Shown here: positions 17,299 through 25,814 of the stretch, piece after piece | How positions within the stretch are numbered: the first letter of the stretch is position 1 | Layout: every line of letters starts with the position of its first letter | Assembly (NCBI RefSeq): GCF_001905385.1 | Contig: NZ_LIPF01000011.1 | Location: 124,001-188,000, forward strand | Origin: Streptomyces sp. CB02414 | GTDB lineage: Bacteria > Actinomycetota > Actinomycetes > Streptomycetales > Streptomycetaceae | Length of the DNA: 64,000 nt | Reading direction: 5' to 3' | Translations under genes and position numbers: made by a program | Notes under the pieces: model-generated | What the model was told of the DNA's origin: nothing | Databases searched by the model: none | The model's input: the letters and a program-made list of their open reading frames with translations, nothing else

Positions 17299-18753
17299 AT
17301 GAGCAAGACCGCCGAGACCGAAGGCGCACTGGAAACCCGCGGCATCGAGCAGGTGCCCGACCACGAGCGCACCGCCCGCACCCGCGAGCTTTTCCCGACC
17401 TGGGTCGGCGCCAACATCAGCGTGCTGCTGCTCACGATGGGCGCGAGCCTCGTCGTGGCGTACCAGCTCAACTTCTGGCAGGCCCTGGTCGTCGCGGCCG
17501 CCGCGCCGGTCGTGTCGTACGGCCTGGTCGGGCTGATCGGCATCGCCGGCAAGCGCGGTGGCGCGCCCGGCATGGCGCTCTCCCGCGCGGTGTTCGGCCA
17601 GCGGGGCAACCTGCTGCCCGGTTCGCTGATCTGGATCGCCCGCTGGGGCTGGGAGACGATCAACGCGGTGACCGGCGCGTACGCCGTGCTCACCGTGCTG
17701 GACATCGTGTTCGGCATCAAGGCCAACAGCGTGCTGGACATGGTGACGCTGCTCGCCTTCGTGGTGGCGACGTTCGCGATCTCCGGGCTGGGCATCAACG
17801 CCGTGCAGAAGTGCAACAAGTACGCGACGTACCTCTTCGGCGCCTTCTCGGTGCTGGTGCTGGGCTACCTGGTCGTCGACACCGACTGGTCCGCGGTCTT
17901 CGACCGGTCCGCGGGGTCGGTGGCCGCGATGATCACGGGCGTCGGCCTGATCGCGGCCGGCGGCGTGAGCTGGATCCCGTCCGCCCCGGACTTCACCCGG
18001 TACCTGCCGCGCACGGCCTCCTCGAAGGGGATCGTGGGCGTCACGGTCGGCGGCGCGGGCATCGTCGTACTGCCCATGGTCCTGATGGGCATGATCATGG
18101 CCGTCTCCACGCCGGACCTGGCCTCGGCGGCCGACCCGGTGTCCTTCCTCGGTGAGATCCTGCCCACCTGGATCGCGGTGCCGTACCTGCTGATCGCCCT
18201 GATCGGCATGCTGCTGATCAACTCGATGTCCATGTATTCGGCCGGTTTCACCGCGCAGACCCTGGGCTTCAAGATCCCGCGCCACTGGGCGGTCTCGGTC
18301 AACGCGGTCATCTCGCTGATCTTCGGCGGCGTGCTGATGCTGGTGGCGACCAGCTTCATGGGCTCCTTCATCGCCTTCCTGTCGCTGCTCGCGGTCGCCT
18401 TCTCGGCGTGGGTCGGCGTCTTCGGCGCGGACATGCTGCGCGGGCGGGAGTACGACGGCGCGGCGATGGCGGACACGACGCGCACCAGCGCGTACTGGTA
18501 CCGGGGCGGCTTCTCCCTCGCCGCCGTGGCCGCCTGGGCGGTGGGTCTGGTCGCGGGCCTGATGTTCACCACCTCCGACTGGTTCACCGGCCCGCTGGCC
18601 ACGAACAACTTCGTCGGCGAGTACGGGTTGGGCTGGGTGGCCACGGTCGTGATCTCCGGTCTGCTGTACGCGGTGCTGCCGAAGCCGGCGCTGGTCGTCC
18701 CGGCGGCGTCCGCGGAGCAGTCCGAGCGGACGGCCGAGACCGTGACCGTCTGA
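17299..18753 (+). CDS. NCS1-family cytosine/purine permease
   Basis: A 484-residue integral membrane protein with about 12 hydrophobic segments. It starts MSKTAETEGALETRGIEQVP and continues with the NCS1-type NISVLLLTMGASLV, APGMALSRAVFGQRGNLLPG and SWIPSAPDFTRYLPR motifs. The family imports cytosine, purines, allantoin or hydroxymethylpyrimidine; which substrate applies here is open. I saw no thi-box in the leader, which weakens a thiamin-precursor role. The ATG at 17299 follows a weak ribosome-binding site. The gene is monocistronic and divergent from ftsY, with a strong terminator at 18777-18813. Confidence 0.87.
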   Translation: MSKTAETEGALETRGIEQVPDHERTARTRELFPTWVGANISVLLLTMGASLVVAYQLNFWQALVVAAAAPVVSYGLVGLIGIAGKRGGAPGMALSRAVFGQRGNLLPGSLIWIARWGWETINAVTGAYAVLTVLDIVFGIKANSVLDMVTLLAFVVATFAISGLGINAVQKCNKYATYLFGAFSVLVLGYLVVDTDWSAVFDRSAGSVAAMITGVGLIAAGGVSWIPSAPDFTRYLPRTASSKGIVGVTVGGAGIVVLPMVLMGMIMAVSTPDLASAADPVSFLGEILPTWIAVPYLLIALIGMLLINSMSMYSAGFTAQTLGFKIPRHWAVSVNAVISLIFGGVLMLVATSFMGSFIAFLSLLAVAFSAWVGVFGADMLRGREYDGAAMADTTRTSAYWYRGGFSLAAVAAWAVGLVAGLMFTTSDWFTGPLATNNFVGEYGLGWVATVVISGLLYAVLPKPALVVPAASAEQSERTAETVTV

Positions 18754-18776
18754 GGAACGCCGGCGCACCTGCCGCC

Positions 18777-18813
18777 GCCCCCGCTCCCCGTCAAAGCCAC
18801 GGGAGGCGGGGGC
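18777..18813 (+). terminator. Terminator of the NCS1 permease gene
   Basis: A 15-nt arm starting GCCCCCGCTCCCC (18777-18791) pairs with 18799-18813 at 13 of 15 positions around a 7-nt loop, 24 nt after the stop codon. Confidence 0.75.
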
Positions 18814-18870
18814 GTCGTCGTATGCGCACACGCACCGCGGCGAAAGGCCGTTGCCCGTTCGGGCCGCGCG

Positions 18871-19178
18871 GTGGTTGCCTGTACCCGTGGAGTCAACGAC
18901 TCGGCCGGCTTCGAGTCGTGGCGGCAGAAGGTGTGGGGGTCTCAGGCGGTGCGCTCGCTGGGCGCCCGCTTCCTTCCGCTGCTCGACGGGGAGTGGATGG
19001 AGGTCGCGCCGGAGGACCTGCCGCTCCTGCTGGACGAGATCCTGTTGCTGCGTGCCACCTGGGGGTGATCAGCGCCGCGGTGGGAGTACGCCCGCGTGAG
19101 GTCGGCGACCGCCTGGACAACATCGAGGCGGCGACGCGGCGTGCCCGGCGTATCGGCGCCGGCGTCCTCATCCGGTGA
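18871..19178 (+). pseudogene. Small conserved-type protein gene with a one-base frameshift
   Basis: From GTG 18871 the frame encodes 65 residues (..FESWRQKVWGSQAVRSLGARF.. and ..APEDLPLLLDEILLLRATWG) and stops at TGA 19066-19068. Directly after a five-G run (19061-19065) another frame continues with protein-like sequence GVRPREVGDRLDNIEAATRR..GVLIR to a TGA at 19176-19178. One extra G in the run would join both parts into a 103-codon gene (102 residues) reading ..RATWGVISAAVGVRP... Possible causes are a real mutation, a sequencing error, or programmed slippage on the G-run. I do not recognise a domain. Both parts look amphipathic and coding-like. Confidence 0.55.
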
Positions 19179-19193
19179 ACGGAGCCCGGCACA

Positions 19194-19233
19194 CCGCCGC
19201 CCCCGTCCGGAGGTGACCGGACGGGGGCGGCGG
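19194..19233. terminator. Bidirectional 17-bp hairpin between converging genes
   Basis: A perfect 17-bp stem (19194-19210 with 19217-19233) with loop AGGTGA. It lies 15 nt after the small frameshifted gene and 61 nt after glcP1, which converge on it. Confidence 0.85.
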
Positions 19234-19294
19234 ACGGTACGGGGAGAGGGGCAGCGGGGATTGGACCCTTCTCCCCGAGTTCGGGGCGGGGCGG

Positions 19295-20710
19295 TCAGCC
19301 CATCTCCTCCAGGGCCTTGCCCTTCGTCTCCTTGACGAACTTCAGGACGAAGGGGATGGAGAGTGCGGCGAAGATCGTGTAGATCACGTACGTGCCGGAG
19401 AGGTTCCACTCGGCCAGCGACGGGAAGCTCGCGGTGATGGCCCAGTTGGCGATCCACTGCGCGGCGGCGGCCACGCCCAGCGCGGCGGCACGCAGCCTGT
19501 TCGGGAACATCTCGCCGAGGAAGACCCAGACGACCACGCCCCAGGACAGGGCGAAGAAGAGCACGAACACGTGGGCGGCGATCAGGGCGACCCAGCCCTG
19601 CGTGGCCGGGAGCTTGCCGTCGACCAGGTCGAAGGAGAAGGCCCAGGCCTCCAGCGCGAGGCCGATGACCATGCCGACCGAGCCGATGAGGGCGAGCGGC
19701 TTGCGACCGATGCGGTCCACGAAGATCATCGCGATCACGGTGCCGACGATGTTGATGATCGACGTCGTGAACGAGTAGAAGAAGGACTGCGTCGGGTCGA
19801 CGCCGACCGACTGCCACAGCGTCGCGGAGTAGTAGAAGGCGACGTTGATGCCGACGAACTGCTGGAAGACCGACAGGCCGATGCCGATCCAGACGATCTT
19901 CTTGAAGAGGAAGCTGCCGCCGAGCAGGTCCTTGAAGGAGGACTTCTCCTCGCGGTGCATGGCGTGCTCGATCTCGGCGACGCGGGCGTCGAAGTCCACG
20001 TCCTTGCCCTCGACCTCTTCGAGGATCTTCTTGGCGCGCTCGTGCTTGCCGACGGAGATCAGGAAGCGCGGGGACTCCGGGATGGCGAAGGAGAGCAGAC
20101 CGTAAAGGACCGCCGGGATCACCATGATGCCCAGCATGACCTGCCAGGCCTCCAGGCCCATCAGCTCACCGCGCTGGTCACCGCCGGCGGCGTTGAGGAG
20201 CCCCCAGTTGACGAGCTGCGAGACGGCGATGCCGATGACGATCGCGGCCTGCTGGAAGGAGCCGAGCCGGCCCCGGTAGGCGGGCGGGGAGACCTCGGCG
20301 ATGTAGGCGGGGCCGATCACCGAGGCCATGCCGATGGCGAAGCCGCCGATGACGCGCCACATGGCGAGGTCCCACAGCGCGAAGGGCAGCGCGGAGCCGA
20401 CGGCACTGACGGTGAAGAGGATCGCCGCGATCTGCATGCAGCGGATGCGGCCGATGCGGTCGGCGATGCGGCCCGCGGTCGCCGCGCCGATGGCACAGCC
20501 GATCAGGGCGATGGCGATGACCTGGGCCAGCACCGCGGAACCGACGTCGTAGCGGTCCCGGATGGCCTCGACCGCGCCGTTGATCACGGAGCTGTCGTAG
20601 CCGAAGAGGAAACCGCCCATCGCGGCCGCCGCGGCGATGAAGATGACGTGCCCGAGATGGTCGGGGTGAGCCGTCCTGGCTCCTGATGATGCCTGCGATG
20701 TGTCGGCCAC
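19295..20710 (-). CDS. glcP1: Major glucose permease GlcP (MFS sugar porter)
   Basis: A 471-residue sugar/H+ symporter with 12 membrane segments. It shows the MFS sugar-porter signatures GFLFGYDSSVINGAVEAI, AGRIADRIGRI, PAYIAEVSPPAYRGRLGSFQQ, IPESPRFL, QQFVGINVAFYYS and VDRIGRKPL. In S. coelicolor this locus is glcP1, the main glucose uptake system that feeds glucose kinase. The GTG at 20710 has AGGAG six bases upstream and starts VADTSQASSG; a longer frame to 20839 is promoter DNA. A promoter with a LacI-type operator lies upstream. The gene is flanked by smc upstream and a bidirectional terminator downstream. Confidence 0.92.
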   Translation of the reverse strand: MADTSQASSGARTAHPDHLGHVIFIAAAAAMGGFLFGYDSSVINGAVEAIRDRYDVGSAVLAQVIAIALIGCAIGAATAGRIADRIGRIRCMQIAAILFTVSAVGSALPFALWDLAMWRVIGGFAIGMASVIGPAYIAEVSPPAYRGRLGSFQQAAIVIGIAVSQLVNWGLLNAAGGDQRGELMGLEAWQVMLGIMVIPAVLYGLLSFAIPESPRFLISVGKHERAKKILEEVEGKDVDFDARVAEIEHAMHREEKSSFKDLLGGSFLFKKIVWIGIGLSVFQQFVGINVAFYYSATLWQSVGVDPTQSFFYSFTTSIINIVGTVIAMIFVDRIGRKPLALIGSVGMVIGLALEAWAFSFDLVDGKLPATQGWVALIAAHVFVLFFALSWGVVVWVFLGEMFPNRLRAAALGVAAAAQWIANWAITASFPSLAEWNLSGTYVIYTIFAALSIPFVLKFVKETKGKALEEMG

Positions 20711-20799
20711 GTGTACTCCTCGGGCTACCGGCAACGCTGCCGGGGTGGTTCGCCTTCGAGGTGCCGCCAGAAGGGAGCTGAAGGGACCTGAAGGTAAAA

Positions 20800-20809
20800 G
20801 CAACGTTGC
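20800..20809 (-). promoter_or_regulatory. LacI-type operator GCAACGTTGC at the glcP1 start site
   Basis: A perfect 10-bp palindrome centred on CG, the half-site geometry of LacI/GalR-family operators. It lies just downstream of the candidate -10 hexamer, overlapping the expected transcription start, which is a repressing position. Confidence 0.6.
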
Positions 20810-20811
20810 AG

Positions 20812-20839
20812 AGACTATGCCTTCAAGTTTCGAAGTCAA
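20812..20839 (-). promoter_or_regulatory. Candidate glcP1 promoter (TTGACT-N16-TAGTCT)
   Basis: On the minus strand TTGACT (20834-20839) and TAGTCT (20812-20817) are 16 bp apart, about 100 nt upstream of the glcP1 GTG. The spacer contains an imperfect CTTCGAAACTTGAAG dyad. The region is clearly richer in A+T than its surroundings. Confidence 0.55.
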
Positions 20840-20926
20840 TAGGTCGAGAGGTGTGAGTTTGGAGATGCAGCGGAGGGTTACTCGTTCAAGAGTTGAAGCT
20901 ATGTACCTGCTGTCAGGACCAGTGAA

Positions 20927-23900
20927 CTAGCGCAGCCGCTGGCTGATGACCTTCGACACACCGTCGCCCTGCATGGACACGCCGTAGAGCGCGTCGGCGA
21001 CCTCCATCGTGCGCTTCTGGTGGGTGATCACGATCAGCTGCGAGGCCTCCTGCAGCTCCTGCATGATCCGGATCAGCCGCTGGAGGTTGGTGTCGTCGAG
21101 CGCCGCCTCGACCTCGTCCATGACGTAGAACGGGCTGGGCCGCGCCTTGAAGATCGACACCAGCATCGCCACCGCGGTCAGCGACCGCTCCCCGCCCGAC
21201 AGCAGCGACAGCCGCTTGACCTTCTTGCCCGGCGGCCGGGCCTCGACGTCCACGCCCGTGGTGAGCATGTTGTCGGGGTCGGTCAGGATCAGCCGCCCGT
21301 CACCGCCCGGGAACAGCCTGCTGAAGACGCCCTCGAACTCCCGGGCCGTGTCCCGGAAGGCCTCGGTGAAGACCTGCTCGACGCGCTCGTCGACCTCCTT
21401 GACGACCTGGAGCAGGTCTGCGCGGGTCTTCTTCAGGTCCTCCAGCTGCTCGCTGAGGAACTGGTGCCGTTCCTCCAGCGCCGCGAACTCCTCCAGCGCC
21501 AGCGGATTCACCTTGCCGAGCTGCTGGTAGGCGCGCTCGGCGGCCTTCAGACGCTTCTCCTGCTCGGCGCGGACGAAGGGCCGGGGGCGGTTGCGCGGAT
21601 GCTCCGGGTCGGCGGGGAGCTCTTCGCCCTCGGCGGGGGGCGAGGGCGGCACCTCTTGATGGGGGCCGTACTCGGCCGCGAGCCCCTCCGGTTCCACACC
21701 GAGTTCCTCCAGCGCCTTGGTCTCCAGCTGCTCGATGCGCAGCCGCTTCTCGGCGCCGAGTACCTCGCCCCGGTGGACTGAATCCGTCAACTTGTCGAGC
21801 TCCGCCTTGAGGTCGCGCCCGGCGGTGCGCGCGGCGGTCAGCTCCTGTTCGCGCCGGGCCTTGGCGGCGTCGGCGGCGGTGCGCTCCTCGTCGGCGCGGG
21901 TCAGGGAGACCTCGACGTGCGCGAGCAGCTGCTGGGCGCCGGCGGCGACCGCCTCGGCGACGGCGGCCTCGTGGCGGAGCCTGGCCCGTCGCTGTTCGGC
22001 ACGCGCGCGTGCCTCACGTTCGGCGCGGGCGGCCCGGTCCAGGGAGTCGGCGCGTCCGGCGAGGCCCTTGACCCGCTCCTCGTGCGTACGGGCCTGGAGC
22101 CTGGCCTCCATCTCCGTCTGACGGGCGTTGGCGCCGTCGGCGGCGAGCCGGTCGCGCACGGAGGTGTCCGGTTCCTCCTCGACCGGCATCTCCTCGGCGA
22201 CGGCCAGCCGCTCGGCCAGTTCCTCGACCTCCATGAGCGCCTTGTCCAGCGCCTCCTGCGCCCGCGCGGCCGCGGCGGCGGACCGTTCCGCCTCACCGGC
22301 GGCGCCCCGCGCCTGGCCCGCGAGCCGCCCGAGCTGCTGGGCGACCGCCGACTTCTCCCGGTCGGCGGCCCGGCTCCGCTCCCCCAGCTCCTCGACGAGG
22401 GCGGCGCACTCCCGGCGCCGCTCGACGGCCGCTTCCTGCGCCCCGGCCAGCTCCTCGCACCGCACGCCCAGCTCGGCCAGTTCGGCCGCGGCCTGGTCCA
22501 CGGAGGCCTGCACCTCCAGCAGGCTGGGCGCCCCGGCGGACCCGCCCTGCGCGAAGTGCGCGCCCAGCAGGTCGCCCTCGGCGGTGACGGCGGTCAGCTC
22601 CGGGTGGGCGTAGACGAGGTCCTCGGCGTCCTCCAGGGTGCCGACCACGACGATCCCGCGCAGCAGCCGCCGCACGGCGGGCATCAGGTCGTCGGGGCCC
22701 CGGACCAGGTCGGCGGCGTACGGCGGTCCGTCGCCCGGGCTCCGGCCGGGTACGTCGTCGGGGGCGCCGGCGAGCAGCAGGGCGGCCCGGCCGGCGTCCT
22801 GCTTGCGCAGCAGGCGGATGGCGTCGGCGGCGGCCGCCGGGGAGGTGACGGCGAGGGCGTCGGCGGCGGCGCCGAAGGCGGTGGCCAGGGCGGCCTCGTG
22901 ACCGGGCGTCACGGTGAGGAGTCCGGCGGCCGGGCCGAGCAGTCCGGCGAGCCGGTCCTTCGCGGCGAGGACCGCGCCGGTGCCGTCCTTGCGGCGCAGC
23001 CCGAGGGCCAGGGCCTCGTGGCGGGCCTGCGTGGCCGCGCGTTCGCGCTCCGCCGCGGTGGCCGCCTCGCGGGCGGCACTGAGGGCGGCCTCCGCCTCGG
23101 TCAGCTGCCCCTTGGCGGTTTCGTGCCGCTCGGCGAGTTCCTGGTCGACGGCGTCGAGTCCGTCGACCTCCGCCTGGAGCGCCTCGTACTCCTCCTGTGC
23201 GGCGGCGGCCCGTTCCCGGGACTCGTCGCGGGCCTCGGCCAGCCGCTCGATCTCGGCCTGGGCGGAGGCGGCGCGGGAACGGGCGGCGCCGACCTGCCCG
23301 CTGAGCCGGGCCAGTCCCTCACGGCGGTCGGCGATGGCTCGGGCGGCGTCCTTGAGGCGGCGCTCCTCCAGGGCCAGTTCGCGTTCGAGGTCGGCGCGGT
23401 GGGCGACGGTGTCCTCCAGGGCGCGTTCGGCCGCCTCCAGGGTCGCTTCGAGTTCGGCCTCCTGCTCGCGGACGCGGGCGGCCTCGCGCTCCAGTTCCTC
23501 CGGGTCCCGGCCGCGGCGCTCCTCGGGGGGCGCGGACGTGGCGCTCTTGACGCGGGCGTCGGCGAGGGAGATCGTGCCGCGCACCCGTTCGGCGAGCTGG
23601 GACAGCTCGTACCAGGTCTGCTGGGCGCGCTGGAGGCGCGGGGTGAGCCGGCGGACCTCGTCCTCCAGGCCGGCCTCGCGGCGCAGTGCCCGGCTGAGCT
23701 CCCGCTCGGCGGTCTCCTTGCGTTCCTTGAGCGCGGCCTCGTCGGCGATCTCGGCGTCCAGTGCCTCGCGCAGCCGTACGAGGTCGTCGGCGAGGAGGCG
23801 GAGCCGCGCGTCCCGCAGGTCGGCCTGGATGACGGCGGCGCGGCGGGCGACGGCGGCCTGCCGGCCGAGCGGTTTGAGCTGGCGGCGCAGCTCGTCCGTC

Positions 23901-24481
23901 AGGTCCTGCACGCGGGCGAGGTTGGCCTGCATCGCGTCGAGCTTGCGGAGCGCCTTCTCCTTGCGCTTGCGGTGCTTGAGCACGCCCGCGGCCTCTTCGA
24001 TGAAGGCGCGGCGGCCCATCGGGTCGGCGTGCAGGACGGAGTCGAGCTGGCCCTGGCCGACGATGACGTGCATCTCGCGGCCGATGCCGGAGTCGGAGAG
24101 CAGTTCCTGGATGTCGAGGAGGCGGCAGGTGTCACCGTTGATCTGGTATTCGCTGCCGCCGTTGCGGAACATGATCCGCGTGATGGTGACCTCGGCGTAC
24201 TCGATGGGCAGGGCCCCGTCGGAGTTGTCGATGGTCAGCGACACCTCGGCCCGGCCGAGCGGCGGGCGGCCGGTGGTGCCGGCGAAGATGACGTCCTCCA
24301 TCTTGCCGCCGCGCAGCGACTTGGCGCCCTGTTCGCCCATGACCCAGCTGAGCGCGTCCACGACGTTGGACTTGCCCGAACCGTTCGGGCCGACGACGCA
24401 GGTGATGCCGGGCTCGAACCGGAGCGTGGTCGCCGACGCGAACGACTTGAACCCGCGCAGGGTCAGGGCCTTCAAGTGCAC
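20927..24481 (-). CDS. smc: Chromosome condensation ATPase SMC
   Basis: SMC, with ScpA/ScpB, organises and segregates chromosomes. The GTG at 24481 (VHLKALTLRGFKSFA) gives 1184 residues, the normal family length. In order: an N-terminal ATPase half with Walker A GPNGSGKSN (about 32-40); a long Ala/Glu/Arg coiled coil; a hinge around residues 520-650 (AGLLGPAAGLLTV to LEVQASVDQAAAEL); a second coiled coil; and a C-terminal half with LSGGERSLTAVAMLV followed by Walker B FYVMDEVEAALDD. An 11-residue in-frame upstream extension is not needed. The scpAB genes are not in this window. Confidence 0.97.
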   Translation of the reverse strand: MHLKALTLRGFKSFASATTLRFEPGITCVVGPNGSGKSNVVDALSWVMGEQGAKSLRGGKMEDVIFAGTTGRPPLGRAEVSLTIDNSDGALPIEYAEVTITRIMFRNGGSEYQINGDTCRLLDIQELLSDSGIGREMHVIVGQGQLDSVLHADPMGRRAFIEEAAGVLKHRKRKEKALRKLDAMQANLARVQDLTDELRRQLKPLGRQAAVARRAAVIQADLRDARLRLLADDLVRLREALDAEIADEAALKERKETAERELSRALRREAGLEDEVRRLTPRLQRAQQTWYELSQLAERVRGTISLADARVKSATSAPPEERRGRDPEELEREAARVREQEAELEATLEAAERALEDTVAHRADLERELALEERRLKDAARAIADRREGLARLSGQVGAARSRAASAQAEIERLAEARDESRERAAAAQEEYEALQAEVDGLDAVDQELAERHETAKGQLTEAEAALSAAREAATAAERERAATQARHEALALGLRRKDGTGAVLAAKDRLAGLLGPAAGLLTVTPGHEAALATAFGAAADALAVTSPAAAADAIRLLRKQDAGRAALLLAGAPDDVPGRSPGDGPPYAADLVRGPDDLMPAVRRLLRGIVVVGTLEDAEDLVYAHPELTAVTAEGDLLGAHFAQGGSAGAPSLLEVQASVDQAAAELAELGVRCEELAGAQEAAVERRRECAALVEELGERSRAADREKSAVAQQLGRLAGQARGAAGEAERSAAAAARAQEALDKALMEVEELAERLAVAEEMPVEEEPDTSVRDRLAADGANARQTEMEARLQARTHEERVKGLAGRADSLDRAARAEREARARAEQRRARLRHEAAVAEAVAAGAQQLLAHVEVSLTRADEERTAADAAKARREQELTAARTAGRDLKAELDKLTDSVHRGEVLGAEKRLRIEQLETKALEELGVEPEGLAAEYGPHQEVPPSPPAEGEELPADPEHPRNRPRPFVRAEQEKRLKAAERAYQQLGKVNPLALEEFAALEERHQFLSEQLEDLKKTRADLLQVVKEVDERVEQVFTEAFRDTAREFEGVFSRLFPGGDGRLILTDPDNMLTTGVDVEARPPGKKVKRLSLLSGGERSLTAVAMLVSIFKARPSPFYVMDEVEAALDDTNLQRLIRIMQELQEASQLIVITHQKRTMEVADALYGVSMQGDGVSKVISQRLR

Positions 24482-24651
24482 GCCGTCGGACTCTACCTTT
24501 CGCGGGTGTCTCACTCCATGAACCGGTGAACCACCGCGGTTTCACGGGTGAACGTGCAGGGCACATCAGACGTTGAAGAGGGTGAAAGGATGCGCGGGGC
24601 AGGAACGGGCGGGGGCCGGACGGCACGGGCGCTGGGACGGGGGCAAGAAAG

Positions 24652-24673
24652 AAGGGACGCCGAAGCGTCCCTT
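24652..24673 (-). terminator. Hairpin after the 70-residue coiled-coil gene
   Basis: A perfect 9-bp stem (AAGGGACGC, 24652-24660, with 24665-24673) and tetraloop CGAA, 81 nt past the stop codon of the gene ending at 24755. Confidence 0.75.
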
Positions 24674-24754
24674 GCAGACTCTGACACCTGCGGTGGTACG
24701 GGCGGGCCCGACCACTGCCGTGTCGTAGTGGAGCGATGCAGTGATCAGCAGTGA

Positions 24755-24967
24755 TCAGGTGAGCGCAGGCTCCGCCTGGTGTGCGTCAACGCTCTCCATG
24801 CTCTCCATGATCCTGTCGTGAGAAGCGGCAGCCGCCAGCGCGTCGTTCTCCGCCTGGATCCGTCCGAGCTCGGATTCCAGGTCCTGGACGCGCTGCTGGA
24901 GCCGTCGCATCTCGGCGAGGAGTCGCGGGTCGGAGCCGCCGACGTAACCGAGAAGCGCCTTTGCCAT
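24755..24967 (-). CDS. Small coiled-coil protein of unknown function
   Basis: A 70-residue protein starting MAKALLGYVGGSDPRLLAEM. A heptad-rich segment (RRLQQRVQDLESELGRIQAENDAL, about 20-43) is predicted to form a coiled coil, followed by a His/Glu/Ser-rich tail. The ATG at 24967 is preceded by GGAGGACC, a strong ribosome-binding site, which rules out the longer in-frame start. It lies between acyP and smc on the same strand, but hairpins on both sides suggest an independent transcript. Small proteins of this type are common in Streptomyces; I cannot name a function. Confidence 0.75.
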   Translation of the reverse strand: MAKALLGYVGGSDPRLLAEMRRLQQRVQDLESELGRIQAENDALAAAASHDRIMESMESVDAHQAEPALT

Positions 24968-25281
24968 GATGGATGGTCCTCCACAATGAGTGACCGACCG
25001 AAGCGGTGTGGGTCGTGTAGGGATCGCACCCGCGGTGCTTGGCACTTTGGAGTTTTTCTGCCGTTCAACCATGCCAAACAGCTAAGGTGCGCGGGGCTTT
25101 CAGCGTCTCACCAAAAAGTTTGACGGTCAACACGATCACGCCCCGTATCGGCGGGCGCCCGGGGGCACGCGGCCGGGAAGCGGCGGCGCGCTGACTCCTG
25201 CGGGCCCCTGGGGGCGTGGCGATCATCCTGCGTGGGGAGCCTGCCACGAGGACATCGTTCTTGGCAACCACCTGCCCGTTT

Positions 25282-25308
25282 CCCTCCCGGAACGCCCTTC
25301 CGGGAGGG
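25282..25308 (-). terminator. Terminator of acyP
   Basis: A perfect 11-bp stem (CCCTCCCGGAA, 25282-25292, with 25298-25308) around CGCCC, 39 nt after the acyP stop codon. Confidence 0.75.
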
Positions 25309-25346
25309 CCTTGCCGGGCGCCGGAGACCCCTGGCGCGGCGCCGGG

Positions 25347-25628
25347 TCAGCGGATGGCGAAGCCCTCGTAACCACCTCGGGGTGTGTCCCAGATCTCGGT
25401 CACACCGTCCACGCGTCCGGGCGTGTCGTCACCGTGCAGCCATTCGAGCAGCCCCTCGCAGCGCTCGCGCGGGCCCTCCGCGACGACCTGGACCCGCCCG
25501 TCGGCCAGATTGAGAGCAAAACCACTCATCCCGCCGAGTTCCAGCGCCCTGGCCCGCGTGAACCAGCGGAAACCCACACCCTGAACCTGTCCGCGCACCC
25601 ACGCGACCAGCCGTACATCCTCGCTCAT
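25347..25628 (-). CDS. acyP: Acylphosphatase
   Basis: A 93-residue enzyme that hydrolyses carboxyl-phosphate bonds such as in acetyl phosphate. The signature GQVQGVGFRWFTRARA contains the phosphate-binding Arg21. The second motif, GFALNLADGRVQV, contains the catalytic Asn40, as required in this ferredoxin-like family. Length is standard. acyP near smc and the mutM-rnc group is a common actinobacterial arrangement. Its own terminator follows. Confidence 0.95.
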   Translation of the reverse strand: MSEDVRLVAWVRGQVQGVGFRWFTRARALELGGMSGFALNLADGRVQVVAEGPRERCEGLLEWLHGDDTPGRVDGVTEIWDTPRGGYEGFAIR

Positions 25629-25716
25629 GGGTGCAAGCTAACCAGTCAATGTCTCGCCGGACACTTCACCCCCTTGCGCCATGCGGTACCGTCCCCACCC
25701 AATGAATCTCACCTGA

Positions 25717-25738
25717 AACTCACTCGAACGTGTGAGTT
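25717..25738. promoter_or_regulatory. Inverted repeat AACTCAC-N8-GTGAGTT upstream of the CAP-domain gene
   Basis: Perfect 7-bp arms with an 8-bp spacer in the 186-bp divergent region between acyP and the CAP-domain gene, about 77 bp before the latter's start codon. The regulator is unknown. Confidence 0.45.
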
Positions 25739-25814
25739 CCGTGTTGATCGTGAGGAACGTCGACCGCGAGGACACGTCCCGCGTCAGGACCGCGAGGACG
25801 AGGAGGGCCAGAAC

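Noticed and set aside
20711..20839. Longer N-terminus for GlcP1
   Set aside because: This stretch holds the promoter, operator and the AGGAG ribosome-binding site for GTG 20710, and its translation is not protein-like.
24132..24626. Overlapping minus-strand frame at the smc start
   Set aside because: It is a shadow of smc in another frame, and its translation is Arg/Gly/Pro-rich with no domain.
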